DNA of 64,000 nt from Alicycliphilus denitrificans_A (GCF_044792555.1 NZ_CP126239.1:1-64000), one strand, 5' to 3'; shown: positions 52,488 through 61,687, numbered from the stretch's first letter. The notes: generated from the sequence alone by a model not told the origin. Program-made: numbers and translations.

Positions 52488-53207
52488 TCAGCGCCGCGCA
52501 ATGAGATGGCGCTGCTGCAGCTCGGCCACCACATAGCGCACGACCTGGTCGCAGCGCTCGCCGGCAAACGCAAAGACGCTCTCGGCATGCGCCTCAACCT
52601 GCGCGCCGAGTGCATCGCGCAGCAGGGAGCGGGCGCGCAGGTAGCGGGTCTTGACGACGGCGTCGGTCACCTGCAGGCAGTACGCAGCTTCGTCCACGCT
52701 CATTTCCTGCACGGCGCGCAAGATGAACACACTGCGGTAGATGGGCGGTAGCCCCTCGATGGCGGACTGCAGCAGGGCGCGCAGTTCGGTGCGCGCCAGC
52801 ACGGATTCGGGCGATACGTCTGGGGGGGCGCTAAAGGACATCATGTGCTCCGGAGAAGGCTCGTGGTCCAGATCCTGGGGGTCAAGCGGCACCGACCGGC
52901 TGCGCTTGCGCAGCACGTCCAGTGCGATGTTGATGGCAATGCGCGCCATCCAGGTCGCCAGCGATGCATCCCCCTGAAAATCCCGCAGCCGCGTGAAGGC
53001 GCGCAGGTAGGTTTCCTGCACCACGTCCTGCGCCTCCGCGTCGTCGAAGACAACCCCGCGCGCTGCGCGAAACAGCACTCGGTTATGGCGCCGCATGATG
53101 GCTTCAAAGGCACTCTGATCTCCTTGCAGAGCGCTCGCCACCAGCTGTTCGTCGGAACAAGGGGTGGAAACGGTCGGCTGAGCATGGGCTAGAGACAATG
53201 ACTGCAT
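52488..53207 (-). CDS. ECF-type RNA polymerase sigma factor
   Basis: About 239 residues from ATG at 53207. Region 2 is seen in AFEAIMRRHNRVLFRAARGV, DAEAQDVVQETYLRAFTRL and ATWMARIAINIALDVLRKR; region 4 in LLQSAIEGLPPIYRSVFILR and MSVDEAAYCLQVTDAVVKTR. No anti-sigma gene is next to it. It probably drives the two genes downstream on the same strand. Confidence 0.92.
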   Translation of the reverse strand: MQSLSLAHAQPTVSTPCSDEQLVASALQGDQSAFEAIMRRHNRVLFRAARGVVFDDAEAQDVVQETYLRAFTRLRDFQGDASLATWMARIAINIALDVLRKRSRSVPLDPQDLDHEPSPEHMMSFSAPPDVSPESVLARTELRALLQSAIEGLPPIYRSVFILRAVQEMSVDEAAYCLQVTDAVVKTRYLRARSLLRDALGAQVEAHAESVFAFAGERCDQVVRYVVAELQQRHLIARR

Positions 53208-53359
53208 GGTGGGCTCGCTTTTTTGGGGCTTGTGACCATTGGACGCCGAGCACACCAAAAAGGTGACAGCCCCCCGAATATCCGCAATGGCCGCGTGCTC
53301 AAGTCGGTTTCGTCCTCCGGGTCAGAATGCCCCCTGTCTCGTTGCCGCGAAACCCGCCC

Positions 53360-54121
53360 ATGAAAATCGCTCTGCTCTCCGACCTGCACCTGTCCGTGCA
53401 GCCCCTGGAAATGCCGCACACCGACGCTGATCTCGTCGTCCTGGCCGGCGATCTGCAACGCCCCGCCCAAGGCGTGGCCTGGGCACGGCAGTTCAACCGG
53501 CCCACGCTGTACGTCGCTGGCAATCACGAGTTCTATGGTTCCGACCTGGTGAGCACCATGGCCAACCTGCGCACCGAGGCGCAGGGCAGCCAGGTGCGCG
53601 TGCTAGAACGCGAGGAATTGCGCCATGGCGGCGTGCGCTTTCTGGCCTGCACGCTGTGGTCGGATTACCGGCTGTTCGACTCGCCCGCGCAGCGCGAGGA
53701 CGGGCTGGAAAAGGCGCAGGCGTTTGTGCGCGACTTCAGCCGCATCGGTTTGACCCCGGATTTCCCGGACCGCTTTACGCCCGCCGTCTCGCAAATGCTG
53801 TTTGACCAATCCGTCGCCTGGCTGGAAGCACGCTTTGCCGAGCCCTTCGATGGCCCCACGGTAGTGGTCACGCACTTTGCGCCCTCTCCCGGCAGCATTG
53901 CGCCGCAGTTTGTCGGCTCACCGCTGAACGCCTGCTTTGTCTCCAACCTGGAAGCGCACATCCTGCGCTGGCAGCCCCGCCTGTGGCTGCACGGCCACGT
54001 GCACCACAGTTGCGACTACCAGGTGGGCGCCACGCGCGTCGTGGCCAACCCGCGCGGCTACGCGCCCAACGGTGTGGTCGAAAATGGGCGATTTGAGCCC
54101 AGTCTTTTGATTGACGTGTAG
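53360..54121 (+). CDS. Metallophosphoesterase
   Basis: 253 residues of the calcineurin-like fold. Metal and catalytic motifs in order: LLSDLHLS, VVLAGDLQ, YVAGNHEFYG, VVTHFAPSP and LWLHGHVHHSCDY. No signal peptide, so cytoplasmic. The frame is open from 53327, but ATG at 53360 gives the usual N-terminus (KIALLSDLHL). Substrate unknown. Divergent from the sigma factor gene. Confidence 0.9.
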   Translation: MKIALLSDLHLSVQPLEMPHTDADLVVLAGDLQRPAQGVAWARQFNRPTLYVAGNHEFYGSDLVSTMANLRTEAQGSQVRVLEREELRHGGVRFLACTLWSDYRLFDSPAQREDGLEKAQAFVRDFSRIGLTPDFPDRFTPAVSQMLFDQSVAWLEARFAEPFDGPTVVVTHFAPSPGSIAPQFVGSPLNACFVSNLEAHILRWQPRLWLHGHVHHSCDYQVGATRVVANPRGYAPNGVVENGRFEPSLLIDV

Positions 54122-54193
54122 GTGCTGTAAGGCGCTTTGCCGTCATCTGACGGTTGCCTCAAACTCATCATATCGAGCGCGATTGCATATCGA

Positions 54194-54925
54194 TCACTCC
54201 TTTGACCGGTGCAGATCCATGGAGAACTTGAACCTGTCCGCAGGGTGCAGCGAGACGGAGATTTCGAACACCTGGTCTGCCGCGTCCAGGTAGTGCCGCG
54301 TGATCTGCAACGCCGGCGACCCCGCTTCTACGCCCAGGTCGTCACTGCGCTCGCGCGGAATCAGCACCGCCTCGATGCTCTGACGAATGCGCGTAATGCG
54401 GCGGCCGTAGCGCTCCTCAATCAGCGTGCTGGCCAGTGTTTCAGGCGCGTTGCGCACCAACTCGCCAATGTCGGCATAGGCAGGGTCGATGTACAGGTCC
54501 AGCCAGCAGATTGGGCGTGCCTTTTTGCCATCCTCCATGCGCAGGCAGGCGATGTGTAGCCAGCGCGTGCCACCAGGGCAATCCAGAGCTTGGGCCAATT
54601 GCAGGTCGGTCACCACCTCGCCGGTGGATCGCACCGTGCGCACGTGCTCTGCGCCAAAGCGGGCCAGCTCTTCCACGGTGGCGATGGACTGGGTGAAGCC
54701 CGCCAAAGGACGCATGGCCTCCACACGGGTGCCTACGTTCTTGCGGCGCGAGATCAGCCCCAACTCCTGCAGCGCATCCAGCGCCTTGCGCACGGCATAG
54801 CGGCTCAGACCGTATTGCTCGCACAGCTCGAATTCGGTGGGCAGCAGCGTGCCCACGGCATAGCGGCCAGAGGAGATTCCTTCGGAGAGGTCGCGGGCGA
54901 GGTCTGTGTTCTTGGCTGTGGTCAT
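54194..54925 (-). CDS. GntR/HutC-family regulator (UTRA domain)
   Basis: 243 residues. N-terminal winged helix (AVGTLLPTEFELCEQYGLSRYAVRKALDALQELGLI) and a C-terminal UTRA effector domain (ARPICWLDLYIDPAYADIGE, ETLASTLIEERYGRRITRIR). It is divergent from the truncated lyase gene; two TGTTCGAACA palindromes between them are its likely operators. Confidence 0.9.
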   Translation of the reverse strand: MTTAKNTDLARDLSEGISSGRYAVGTLLPTEFELCEQYGLSRYAVRKALDALQELGLISRRKNVGTRVEAMRPLAGFTQSIATVEELARFGAEHVRTVRSTGEVVTDLQLAQALDCPGGTRWLHIACLRMEDGKKARPICWLDLYIDPAYADIGELVRNAPETLASTLIEERYGRRITRIRQSIEAVLIPRERSDDLGVEAGSPALQITRHYLDAADQVFEISVSLHPADRFKFSMDLHRSKE

Positions 54926-54973
54926 GCGAAGCAGGGGTGCGCAAACATACAGGGTAAACCCTGCATGGCAATT

Positions 54974-55007
54974 TGTTCGAACATATTAAAGTTTATTTGT
55001 TCGAACA
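54974..55007. promoter_or_regulatory. Two TGTTCGAACA operators
   Basis: Perfect 10-bp palindromes at 54974-54983 and 54998-55007, 24 bp apart (about two helical turns), plus a half-site TGTTCGC at 55016. Located between the GntR gene and the lyase start. Confidence 0.7.
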
Positions 55008-55048
55008 TTTATATATGTTCGCATTTTATCAACATATCCCGCAAAACC

Positions 55049-55489
55049 ATGACTTCTTCCATTTTTTCGCCTGCCAGCACGGTGCTGGATTCGGTTTTGT
55101 TCAGAGACGCCTTTGGTACGGCCCGCATGCGCGACGTGTTCTCGGACCAGAGCCTGATCGCCCGCTACATCGAGGTCGAGGTGGCTTTGGCCCGCGCTGA
55201 GGCGCGCGTGGGTGTGATTCCTGCCGATGCGGCCGAAGCCATCGCCCGCGAGTCGCGCCTGGACCGCGTGGACTTCGACCACATGCGGCATGAGACCGAT
55301 ATCGTGGGCTACCCCATCTTGCCGCTGGTGCACCAGATGGTGGCGATGTGCGGCGAAGCTGGGCGCTACGTGCACTGGGGCGCCACCACGCAGGACATCA
55401 TGGACACTGCCAACGTGCTGCAGGTGCGCGCAGGGCTTGCGGTAGCGGAGGCCGACAAGTTCGGCCCGCAGTGTCGATGTCGTTGGTAG
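55049..55489 (+). pseudogene. Fumarase/adenylosuccinate lyase-family gene, 3'-truncated
   Basis: The frame encodes the N-terminal third of a superfamily lyase (FRDAFGTARMRDVFSDQSLI, GYPILPLVHQMVAMCGEAGR, YVHWGATTQDIMDTA), resembling 3-carboxy-muconate cycloisomerase (PcaB)-like enzymes of about 450 residues. Similarity ends at about 55456, after which foreign DNA begins and a TAG follows. The catalytic loop in the missing C-terminal part means no activity. Its regulator is intact. Confidence 0.8.
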
Positions 55490-55684
55490 TCATTGGAGAA
55501 TCCGTTTCTCTTTTTGCACGGGGACAGGTAGATCTACTTGCCAATGAGCAGGTGGCTCGCTCGCTAGAGGCTTGTACAGTGCGACCAGTTGCCTGTCTCC
55601 CACCTGTTGAGTTGGTAAATCAAAGGCCACGCTGCCTTGGCGAAGTCCGATCACCCTGTCGGCGAGGACCGGCAACAGCGCGGG
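55490..55684 (-). pseudogene. PhnC-type ABC transporter ATPase, C-terminal fragment
   Basis: The minus strand encodes VLADRVIGLRQGSVAFDLPT and QQVGDRQLVALYKPL, the C-terminal end of phosphonate/phosphite ABC transporter ATPases (PhnC/PtxA). Walker motifs are absent; upstream DNA belongs to the TVP38 gene. A fragment only. Confidence 0.65.
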
Positions 55685-55685
55685 G

Positions 55686-56348
55686 TTATCCCAGGACCAT
55701 CTTGGCAACCAGCGGAAACACACCCAATAAGACCAATGACAGCGTGACACCCGGCGCGACAAGGCCGGCCAAGCTATCGATGCGCGCCAACTGCGTACCC
55801 GCATTCACGTACACCAAAGTGCCTGCCAGCATGCCGATCTGGCTGACCCCGTAGAAGGTCAGCGAGCGGATAGGCATCAGGCCCATCAGCAGGTTGATGA
55901 GAAAGAACGGGAAGACGGGGACCAAGCGCAGCGTAAAGAGGTAGAAAGCGCCATCGCGAGCCATTCCGTCATTGATGGGCTTGAGCCGGTCACCGAAGCG
56001 CGCCTGCACCCAGTCTCGAAGCAGGTATCGTGCGCTCCAGAACGCCAAGGTCGCGCCAAGAGTGGACGCAAAAGACGCAATGAAGGTGCCCCAGAGCAGA
56101 CCGAAGATGGCGCCAGCGGCCAGTGTCAGGATGACAGCGCCCGGCAGGGAAAGAGCCGCCACCAGCACATACACCGCGCCGAAGCCCAGGCCAAGCAAAA
56201 CAGGGGATGTGCTTTTCCATGCGGCAAATTGATCGAGACCCGATTTGAGCCCTTCGAGCGTCAGCCACTTCGGACCACCGGCTGCGAAAAATGCCCACAC
56301 CAGCACCACGACCAGCGCCACGAGCGCAAGACGTTTGGCGACCCTCAT
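55686..56348 (-). CDS. TVP38/TMEM64-family membrane protein
   Basis: About 220 residues from ATG at 56348. Hydrophobic helices surround the family core: LVAALSLPGAVILTLAAGAI, FGLLWGTFIASFASTLGATL and FTLRLVPVFPFFLINLLMG. This DedA-like family is often found next to arsenic, selenium or mercury genes, and here it overlaps by one base the stop of an ArsS-like tail (TGATG). The C-terminus (VAKMVLG) is at a junction with the PhnC fragment and may be slightly shortened. Confidence 0.85.
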   Translation of the reverse strand: MRVAKRLALVALVVVLVWAFFAAGGPKWLTLEGLKSGLDQFAAWKSTSPVLLGLGFGAVYVLVAALSLPGAVILTLAAGAIFGLLWGTFIASFASTLGATLAFWSARYLLRDWVQARFGDRLKPINDGMARDGAFYLFTLRLVPVFPFFLINLLMGLMPIRSLTFYGVSQIGMLAGTLVYVNAGTQLARIDSLAGLVAPGVTLSLVLLGVFPLVAKMVLG

Positions 56349-56480
56349 CACTGCTCCGCCTTGAGTGCACCACCGCAACTGCTGCCCTGTCCGGCCGTGC
56401 AGCCATAGCAATGGTCAGCGGTGCGCACCGGCCGACCCACAGGGTCTTGCTTCAGCAGATCTCGCAGGTGCCTGAGCCCT
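56348..56480 (-). pseudogene. ArsS-like radical SAM protein, C-terminal fragment
   Basis: The minus strand encodes LRDLLKQDPVGRPVRTADHC, then YGCTAGQGSSCGGALKAEQ and a stop. The Cys-rich HCYGCTAGxGSSCGGAL end is typical of ArsS, the arsenosugar-type radical SAM protein. The remaining 300 or so residues are missing, replaced at about 56480 by a dehydrogenase fragment on the other strand. Confidence 0.65.
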
Positions 56481-56694
56481 CGAGCTGATGTTCACGCGCT
56501 CGATGTTCGGCACGCCGGACATGGCGCGCCAGGGGCAGATGCTGACCGAGGTGGCGGCGCTGGTTGACGCCGGGCGCATCCGCTCGACGGCCACCGAGAC
56601 CGCCGGCAGGATCGATGCCGCGACCTTGCGCCGGGTGCACGCGCAGATCGAAAGCGGAACGGCGCGCGGCAAGATCGTGCTCGAAGGGTTCTGA
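56479..56694 (+). pseudogene. Zinc-type alcohol dehydrogenase/quinone oxidoreductase, C-terminal fragment
   Basis: The plus strand encodes ELMFTRSMFGTPDMARQGQ, LTEVAALVDAGRIRSTATET and TARGKIVLEGF, the last 70 residues of a medium-chain dehydrogenase. The nucleotide-binding domain is missing. It abuts the ArsS fragment, which marks another recombination joint. Confidence 0.7.
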
Positions 56695-57015
56695 AGGGCC
56701 GCAACGAATACGATTGACAGGTCGGCCTCGGACTGCCGCCAGAACCGGATGATCTGCTCTTCTTCATGTTCGTCTTTCTCCTGGTGGTTGACGGACTTCA
56801 CTAACCTCCGCTTGGTACGGTTGGTGAAGGTCAGGTCAAATCCCGAGATGGTCATTTTTTCGAGCTTCGGACCTATCATTGAGCGTGCAAAGGCCAACGG
56901 TGTCGCGGTGAGGCTGCGGCAGAGCTTGTAGGTCTCGCCACATTGCGACAGACACGACCGCCTGGATAAACCCGCCTTGATGCGGGTGCCAGCATAAAGA
57001 AGCCAGGAGACAAAC
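56695..57015. other. Spacer upstream of acoR
   Basis: No gene on the plus strand. A minus-strand piece (KLEKMTISGFDLTFTNRTKR, then VNHQEKDEHEEEQIIRFWR) near 56720-56870 may be a fragment of an unknown gene. The acoR promoter must lie here; an AGGAG stands before its ATG. Confidence 0.35.
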
Positions 57016-58965
57016 ATGGCATTCAGCAGCCACTGGAGTGCACCCGGTCATGAGGCCACCTCGGACATATCCTGGCGTGCAGACGACGTGATCGAGCGCT
57101 CAAGGCAGCGGTCGATGGGCGTTCACAGGCTCGACCCGGGACGCAGTGACCCGCCGCGCGTCCTCACCGCGACTGCCCTGCAAGACCATCGCTTGCCGAT
57201 GGAAGACCTGCTGGATGTTGCGCGCAGCGGCATGGAGTCGTTGTTCCTGCAGATACGTGACGCCGGGTATGTGATACTGCTCACGGATGCCCACGGCGTC
57301 GCCGTCGACTTCATCAGCAACCCATTGCTGGACCGCGAGCTGCGACAGGCCGGCCTGTACCTCGGCAGTTGCTGGTCAGAGGAGACGGAGGGGACATGCG
57401 CCGTGGCGCTGGCGAACCTGGAGCAGCGGTCCATCACGGTTCATCATGAAGAACATTTTCGTGTGCCCTACCGAACCCTGAGCTGCAGCGCCGCGCCCCT
57501 GTTGGGCGTCGATGGCCAGGTGCAGGCGGTGTTGGATGCATCCGCCCTGTACTCGCCGGACGACAAGCGCAGTCAGCACCTGGTGTTGCAGATGGTCAAG
57601 TCGACCGCTCGTTTGATCGAGAACGCCCAGTTTCTCAAGCAATTCGACCGGAACCTGGTGCTGCGTCTGGCCGGACGGCGCGATTTTCTAGAAGTGGCGA
57701 CAGAGGGCTTGCTCGCGCTGGACGAGGAAGGCCGGATCGTTGCGGCCAACCAGGCCTTTCTGCAATCCGTGGGGCGCACGCCGGCGATGCTGACCGGCGC
57801 CCATGTCGAAGACGTTTTCAACGCGCGGATGGAGCGACTGCTTGGCGCTTCACTGGCCCACCCGGAGCCGCTGGCGTTGCGTTTGCTGCACTCGGGCGAG
57901 CGGTGTTTTGCCCTGGCGCGCGGGCCACGCAAGCTCACACCAGTGACCGAACGCCAACGACCGATGCTGCATACCCCGGATGACAAGGCGCTGCGTGAAC
58001 TTGCTGGGAACGATGCCAGCATGACGCGCAATGCCCAGCAGGCCCTCCGTGTGGTAGACAAGGGCCTGGCGATCTTGCTGCAGGGTGAATCGGGCACCGG
58101 CAAAGAGGCCTTTGCCAAAGCGATCCACGAGGCGAGCACGCGGCGATCCAAAGCCTTTGTCGCAGTGAATTGCGCTGCCATCCCGGACACCTTGATCGAA
58201 AGCGAACTCTTTGGCTACAAAGAGGGCGCATTCACCGGCGCACGCAGCAAGGGGGCCAGGGGCAAGGTTCAGCAGGCCCACGGCGGCACGCTGTTTCTGG
58301 ACGAAATCGGGGACATGCCTTTGGCGATGCAGACCCGCTTGCTGCGCGTACTGGCCGAAAGGGAAGTCACGCCGCTGGGTTCAGAAACTTCGGTGCCCGT
58401 GGACATACAGATAGTTTGCGCCACGCACAGGGACCTCAACGAGCTGGTCGCCAACGGACTTTTCCGCCTGGACCTGTTTTACCGCCTCAATGGCGTCACG
58501 CTGGCGTTGCCCAGTTTGCATGAGCGCACAGACAAGGAAGGCTTGATCCGCCAGCTGCTGCAGGAGGAAGGCCGGTCGCTCTATGCCCGTGCGGGCACGG
58601 CCTCCCCCCATGCGTTGGCCGCGCTGCAGACCTACCACTGGCCAGGCAACATCCGCCAACTGAAGAACATACTGCGCGCCGCCCTGGCTTTGAGCGGTGG
58701 CGAGGCCATCGAACTGGAACACCTCCCGCTCGACATCCAGGGTGCCATGCGTGCCAGCTTGCCCCCACCCCGCATGCTGTCGATTGGCTTACCAGCATCA
58801 CCTGTCGATGCCGCCGCTGGTTCGGAGCGGGATGATTTGGTGCAGGTTCTGAGAGCGCACCACTGGAACATCACCCATGCGGCGCGCAGCCTGGGCATAT
58901 GCCGAGCGACTGTCTACCGTCGCATGCAAAAGTTGGGCATCGTCAGCCCCAATCAGCAGGCCTGA
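57016..58965 (+). CDS. acoR: Sigma54-dependent activator AcoR
   Basis: 649 residues. The N-terminal GAF-type sensor covers about 80-215 (GYVILLTDAHGVAVDFISNP, GTCAVALANLEQRSITVHHE). The AAA+ domain has Walker A GESGTGKE at about 357, GAFTGA at 404 for sigma54 contact, and FLDEIGDMPLAMQTRLLRVL. The C-terminal Fis-type HTH is WNITHAARSLGICRATVYRR. Together with the -24/-12 promoter before the next operon, this fits the acetoin-responsive AcoR. Complete. Confidence 0.93.
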   Translation: MAFSSHWSAPGHEATSDISWRADDVIERSRQRSMGVHRLDPGRSDPPRVLTATALQDHRLPMEDLLDVARSGMESLFLQIRDAGYVILLTDAHGVAVDFISNPLLDRELRQAGLYLGSCWSEETEGTCAVALANLEQRSITVHHEEHFRVPYRTLSCSAAPLLGVDGQVQAVLDASALYSPDDKRSQHLVLQMVKSTARLIENAQFLKQFDRNLVLRLAGRRDFLEVATEGLLALDEEGRIVAANQAFLQSVGRTPAMLTGAHVEDVFNARMERLLGASLAHPEPLALRLLHSGERCFALARGPRKLTPVTERQRPMLHTPDDKALRELAGNDASMTRNAQQALRVVDKGLAILLQGESGTGKEAFAKAIHEASTRRSKAFVAVNCAAIPDTLIESELFGYKEGAFTGARSKGARGKVQQAHGGTLFLDEIGDMPLAMQTRLLRVLAEREVTPLGSETSVPVDIQIVCATHRDLNELVANGLFRLDLFYRLNGVTLALPSLHERTDKEGLIRQLLQEEGRSLYARAGTASPHALAALQTYHWPGNIRQLKNILRAALALSGGEAIELEHLPLDIQGAMRASLPPPRMLSIGLPASPVDAAAGSERDDLVQVLRAHHWNITHAARSLGICRATVYRRMQKLGIVSPNQQA

Positions 58966-59065
58966 ATCAGAAGGCGCCGGCACTTTCCGCTTTTGGCGTG
59001 ATTGGCCGCGAGAGGTCCAGCCCTGGCTTTCCTAGTTGGCGGCGGGGTTGCAGATATACGCAGGT

Positions 59066-59122
59066 GCGACACCTGTCGCTCGTTCGCTTGCTGGTGCGAC
59101 ACCTGTAGCACACAGGTGTCGC
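59066..59122. promoter_or_regulatory. AcoR upstream activating sites
   Basis: GCGACACCTGT at 59066-59076 and 59096-59106, and its inverse ACAGGTGTCGC at 59112-59122. The last two form a perfect 27-bp dyad with a five-base spacer. They lie 120-190 bp upstream of the sigma54 promoter, where such activators bind. Confidence 0.8.
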
Positions 59123-59241
59123 TGCCATGGGCATTCAGCAGGCCGACACACCGCCCTCAAAGCCTTTGGAACGCCCTCAAACCGGCTTTTAGTGCGGTCT
59201 CTTTAAGGGTATTCCCGCGATTCTTCTACAGATCCGACTTA

Positions 59242-59257
59242 TGGCATGGCCTTTGCA
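59242..59257 (+). promoter_or_regulatory. Sigma54 (-24/-12) promoter of the aco operon
   Basis: TGGCATGGCCTTTGCA: GG and GC are separated by 10 bp, the standard -24/-12 pattern. It lies 127 bp upstream of the acoA start. Confidence 0.88.
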
Positions 59258-59383
59258 AAAAAGTACCTGCGAGACGCGCCACCAGGGGGTGACCACTTTG
59301 CTTGCGAAGCGGTCCGACGTCGACGAGTTGGCGGCGCACCTGCGTCGTTCGTGTATCTGAGCATTTTTATAGGAGACAAACCA

Positions 59384-60370
59384 ATGACACCAAACCGCGA
59401 GAAACAGCATTGGATGTATCGCAACATGGTCACGAGCCGCAAGTTCGAAGAGACCATTGCGAAAATCTATTTCGAGGGCAAGTTGCCCGTGTTCAGCATG
59501 GCCGACGGCCCGATTCCCGGTGAGATGCACCTGTCCGACGGGCAAGAACCTGTGGCGGTGGGCGTCTGTGCGCATCTCGAAGCAAGCGACATCGTCACCG
59601 CCACGCACCGTCCGCACCACCAGGCCATTGCCAAGGGGGTGGACCTCGACAAGATGGCTGCCGAGATCTTCGGGAAGGCGACCGGCCTTTCAGGCGGGCG
59701 TGGCGGGCACATGCACCTCTTTGATCCGAAGGTGAACTTTGCCTGCTCGGGGATCATTGCCCAGGGCATGGGCCCAGCCGTCGGTGCCGCCCTTAGCCGC
59801 AAGATGCAGAAAAAGCCCGGCGTTGCCGTGGCTTTCGTTGGCGAGGGTGCCGTGAACCAGGGCGGCTGGCATGAAGCGATGAACCTCGCCGCGACCTGGA
59901 AGCTGCCTTTCATTTGCGTCATCGAAGACAACGCCTGGGGGATTTCGGTGTCCAAGGAGGCTTCGACCGCGATCTCCAACAACGCAGACCGTGCGGCCGC
60001 TTACGGCATACCTGGCAAGCGCATCGCAGGCAACGACCCTTACGCGATCTATGAGGCCGCTGGTGAAGCGATTGCCCGCGCCCGCGCTGGTGAAGGCCCG
60101 TCCCTGCTGGAGATCGAAACGTATCGGCTCGCTGGCCACTTCATGGGTGATGCCGAAGGCTACCGCCCCAAGGGCGAGAAGGACGCGCTGTTCGCGAAGG
60201 ACCCGATTCCGAAGATGCGCGCCAAGATGATCGCCGATGGCGTGGCCACCGGCGCAGAGCTCGACGCGATAGAGGCACAGGCCGCTGCCCGCGTTGAACA
60301 AGCCATCAAATTTGCCCGCGAAAGTGCGGATCCGGCGCCAGAAACCGCGCTGACTTCCGTGTTCGCTTAA
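59384..60370 (+). CDS. acoA: Acetoin dehydrogenase E1 alpha subunit
   Basis: About 328 residues from ATG at 59384, preceded by AGGAG. The thiamine diphosphate-binding motif is GEGAVNQGGWHEAMNLAATWKLPFICVIEDN (GDG-type, with GEG), with HRPHHQAIAKG and GKATGLSGGRGGHMHLFDP typical of E1 alpha. It cleaves acetoin to acetaldehyde and an acetyl group with the beta subunit. First gene of the sigma54-driven operon. Confidence 0.93.
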   Translation: MTPNREKQHWMYRNMVTSRKFEETIAKIYFEGKLPVFSMADGPIPGEMHLSDGQEPVAVGVCAHLEASDIVTATHRPHHQAIAKGVDLDKMAAEIFGKATGLSGGRGGHMHLFDPKVNFACSGIIAQGMGPAVGAALSRKMQKKPGVAVAFVGEGAVNQGGWHEAMNLAATWKLPFICVIEDNAWGISVSKEASTAISNNADRAAAYGIPGKRIAGNDPYAIYEAAGEAIARARAGEGPSLLEIETYRLAGHFMGDAEGYRPKGEKDALFAKDPIPKMRAKMIADGVATGAELDAIEAQAAARVEQAIKFARESADPAPETALTSVFA

Positions 60371-60381
60371 GGAGACAGAGC

Positions 60382-61401
60382 ATGAGCGTAGCCAACGAAA
60401 GAAAACTGACCATTGCTCGCGCCATGGCCGAGGCCGTGCAACAGGAAATGCAGATCGACCCCACCGTCTTTGTGATGGGTGAGGACATCGGCGCCCTCGG
60501 CGGCGTTTACGGCAACACACGCGGTTTGCTGGAGGAATTTGGCCCTGAGCGCATTCGCGACACGCCGATTTCCGAGACCGCCTTCATCGGCGCCGCTGTC
60601 GGGGCTGCCCAAGACGGGATGCGCCCGGTTGTCGAACTGATGTTCGTCGATTTCTTCGGCGTCTGCTTTGACGCGATCTACAACCTGATGGCCAAGAACA
60701 TCTACTTTTCGGGTGGCAACTTCAAGGTGCCGATGGTGCTGATGACGTCGACCGGTGGCGGTTACTCCGACGGCGGGCAGCACTCGCAATGTCTGTATGG
60801 CACCTTTGCGCACCTGCCCGGCATGAAGGTGGTTTGCCCGTCGAATGCCTATGACGCCAAGGGGCTGATGACCGCAGCCATGCGCGATGACAGCCCTGTC
60901 GTCTACATGTACCACAAGGGCCTGCAAGGCATGGGATGGCTTGCCACAGAAGCGGGCGCAACGGTGCACACCCCAGTGGAAAGCTACACGGTCGAAATCG
61001 GCAAAGCCAAGGTCGTGCGCTCAGGAAAAGACGTCACCATCGTCAGCGTCGGGATGGGCGTGCACAACGCTCTGAAAGCAGCCGAGAAGCTGGAGAGCCA
61101 AGGCGTCAGCGCTGAGGTGGTCGATCTGGTCAGCCTGGTCCCGCTGGATCGCGACACGATCCGCGCCAGCGTCGCCAAGACGGGTCGCCTCATCGTCGTG
61201 GACGAGGACTACATGTCTTACGGCGTCTCCGGCGAGATCATCGCCAGCGTGACGGAACATGACATCTCGGCCCTCAAGGCCGCGCCCAAGCGGGTGGCGT
61301 ATCCAGATGTGCCGATCCCCTACGCAAGGGTCATGGAGCAGTTCTGCCTGCCCAACCCCGACAAGATCGTTGCCGCGTTCAACAGCATGAAAGCGGCCTG
61401 A
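60382..61401 (+). CDS. acoB: Acetoin dehydrogenase E1 beta subunit
   Basis: 339 residues. Family motifs: VFVMGEDIGALGGVYGNTRG, RIRDTPISETAFIGAAVGAA, VELMFVDFFGVCFDAIYN, and the C-terminal transketolase domain (IVVDEDYMSYGVSGEIIASV). It begins 11 bp after acoA with a GGAGA ribosome site. It forms the alpha2beta2 E1 component. Confidence 0.94.
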   Translation: MSVANERKLTIARAMAEAVQQEMQIDPTVFVMGEDIGALGGVYGNTRGLLEEFGPERIRDTPISETAFIGAAVGAAQDGMRPVVELMFVDFFGVCFDAIYNLMAKNIYFSGGNFKVPMVLMTSTGGGYSDGGQHSQCLYGTFAHLPGMKVVCPSNAYDAKGLMTAAMRDDSPVVYMYHKGLQGMGWLATEAGATVHTPVESYTVEIGKAKVVRSGKDVTIVSVGMGVHNALKAAEKLESQGVSAEVVDLVSLVPLDRDTIRASVAKTGRLIVVDEDYMSYGVSGEIIASVTEHDISALKAAPKRVAYPDVPIPYARVMEQFCLPNPDKIVAAFNSMKAA

Positions 61402-61456
61402 CCGTGCGTCTCGGGGCCGCCTTCACAGGCGGTCCCACCCAACACAGGAAAGCTCC

Positions 61457-61687
61457 ATGACAGACATCATCATCCCCACCAACCTCTGGGAAGAAGACGT
61501 AGAAACCGTCATCACCACTTGGTTGGTCAACGACGGGGCCACCGTTGAAAAAGGCGCGTTGATCGCCGAAATCATGACTGCGAAGGTGCAATACGAAATC
61601 CACGCGCCCGCGTCGGGCACCGTAGCTATCAAAGAGAAGGCCGACGCGGTGGTTTCCAAAGGCGCTGTCATCGGAACAATTGCATGA
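61457..61687 (+). CDS. Free-standing lipoyl-domain protein (split E2)
   Basis: 76 residues, just one lipoyl domain. The lipoylated lysine is in EIMTAKVQYEIHAPASG (the Lys of TAK). In most acetoin dehydrogenases this domain is the N-terminus of E2 (AcoC); here it is a separate protein. The stop overlaps the start of the catalytic-domain gene by ATGA, so the two are made together and probably work as one E2. Confidence 0.9.
   Translation: MTDIIIPTNLWEEDVETVITTWLVNDGATVEKGALIAEIMTAKVQYEIHAPASGTVAIKEKADAVVSKGAVIGTIA

Noticed and set aside
56415..57017. 200-codon minus-strand frame upstream of acoR
   Set aside because: It runs through the dehydrogenase and ArsS fragments in reverse; only a short inner part (56720-56870) looks protein-like, too little to call a gene.
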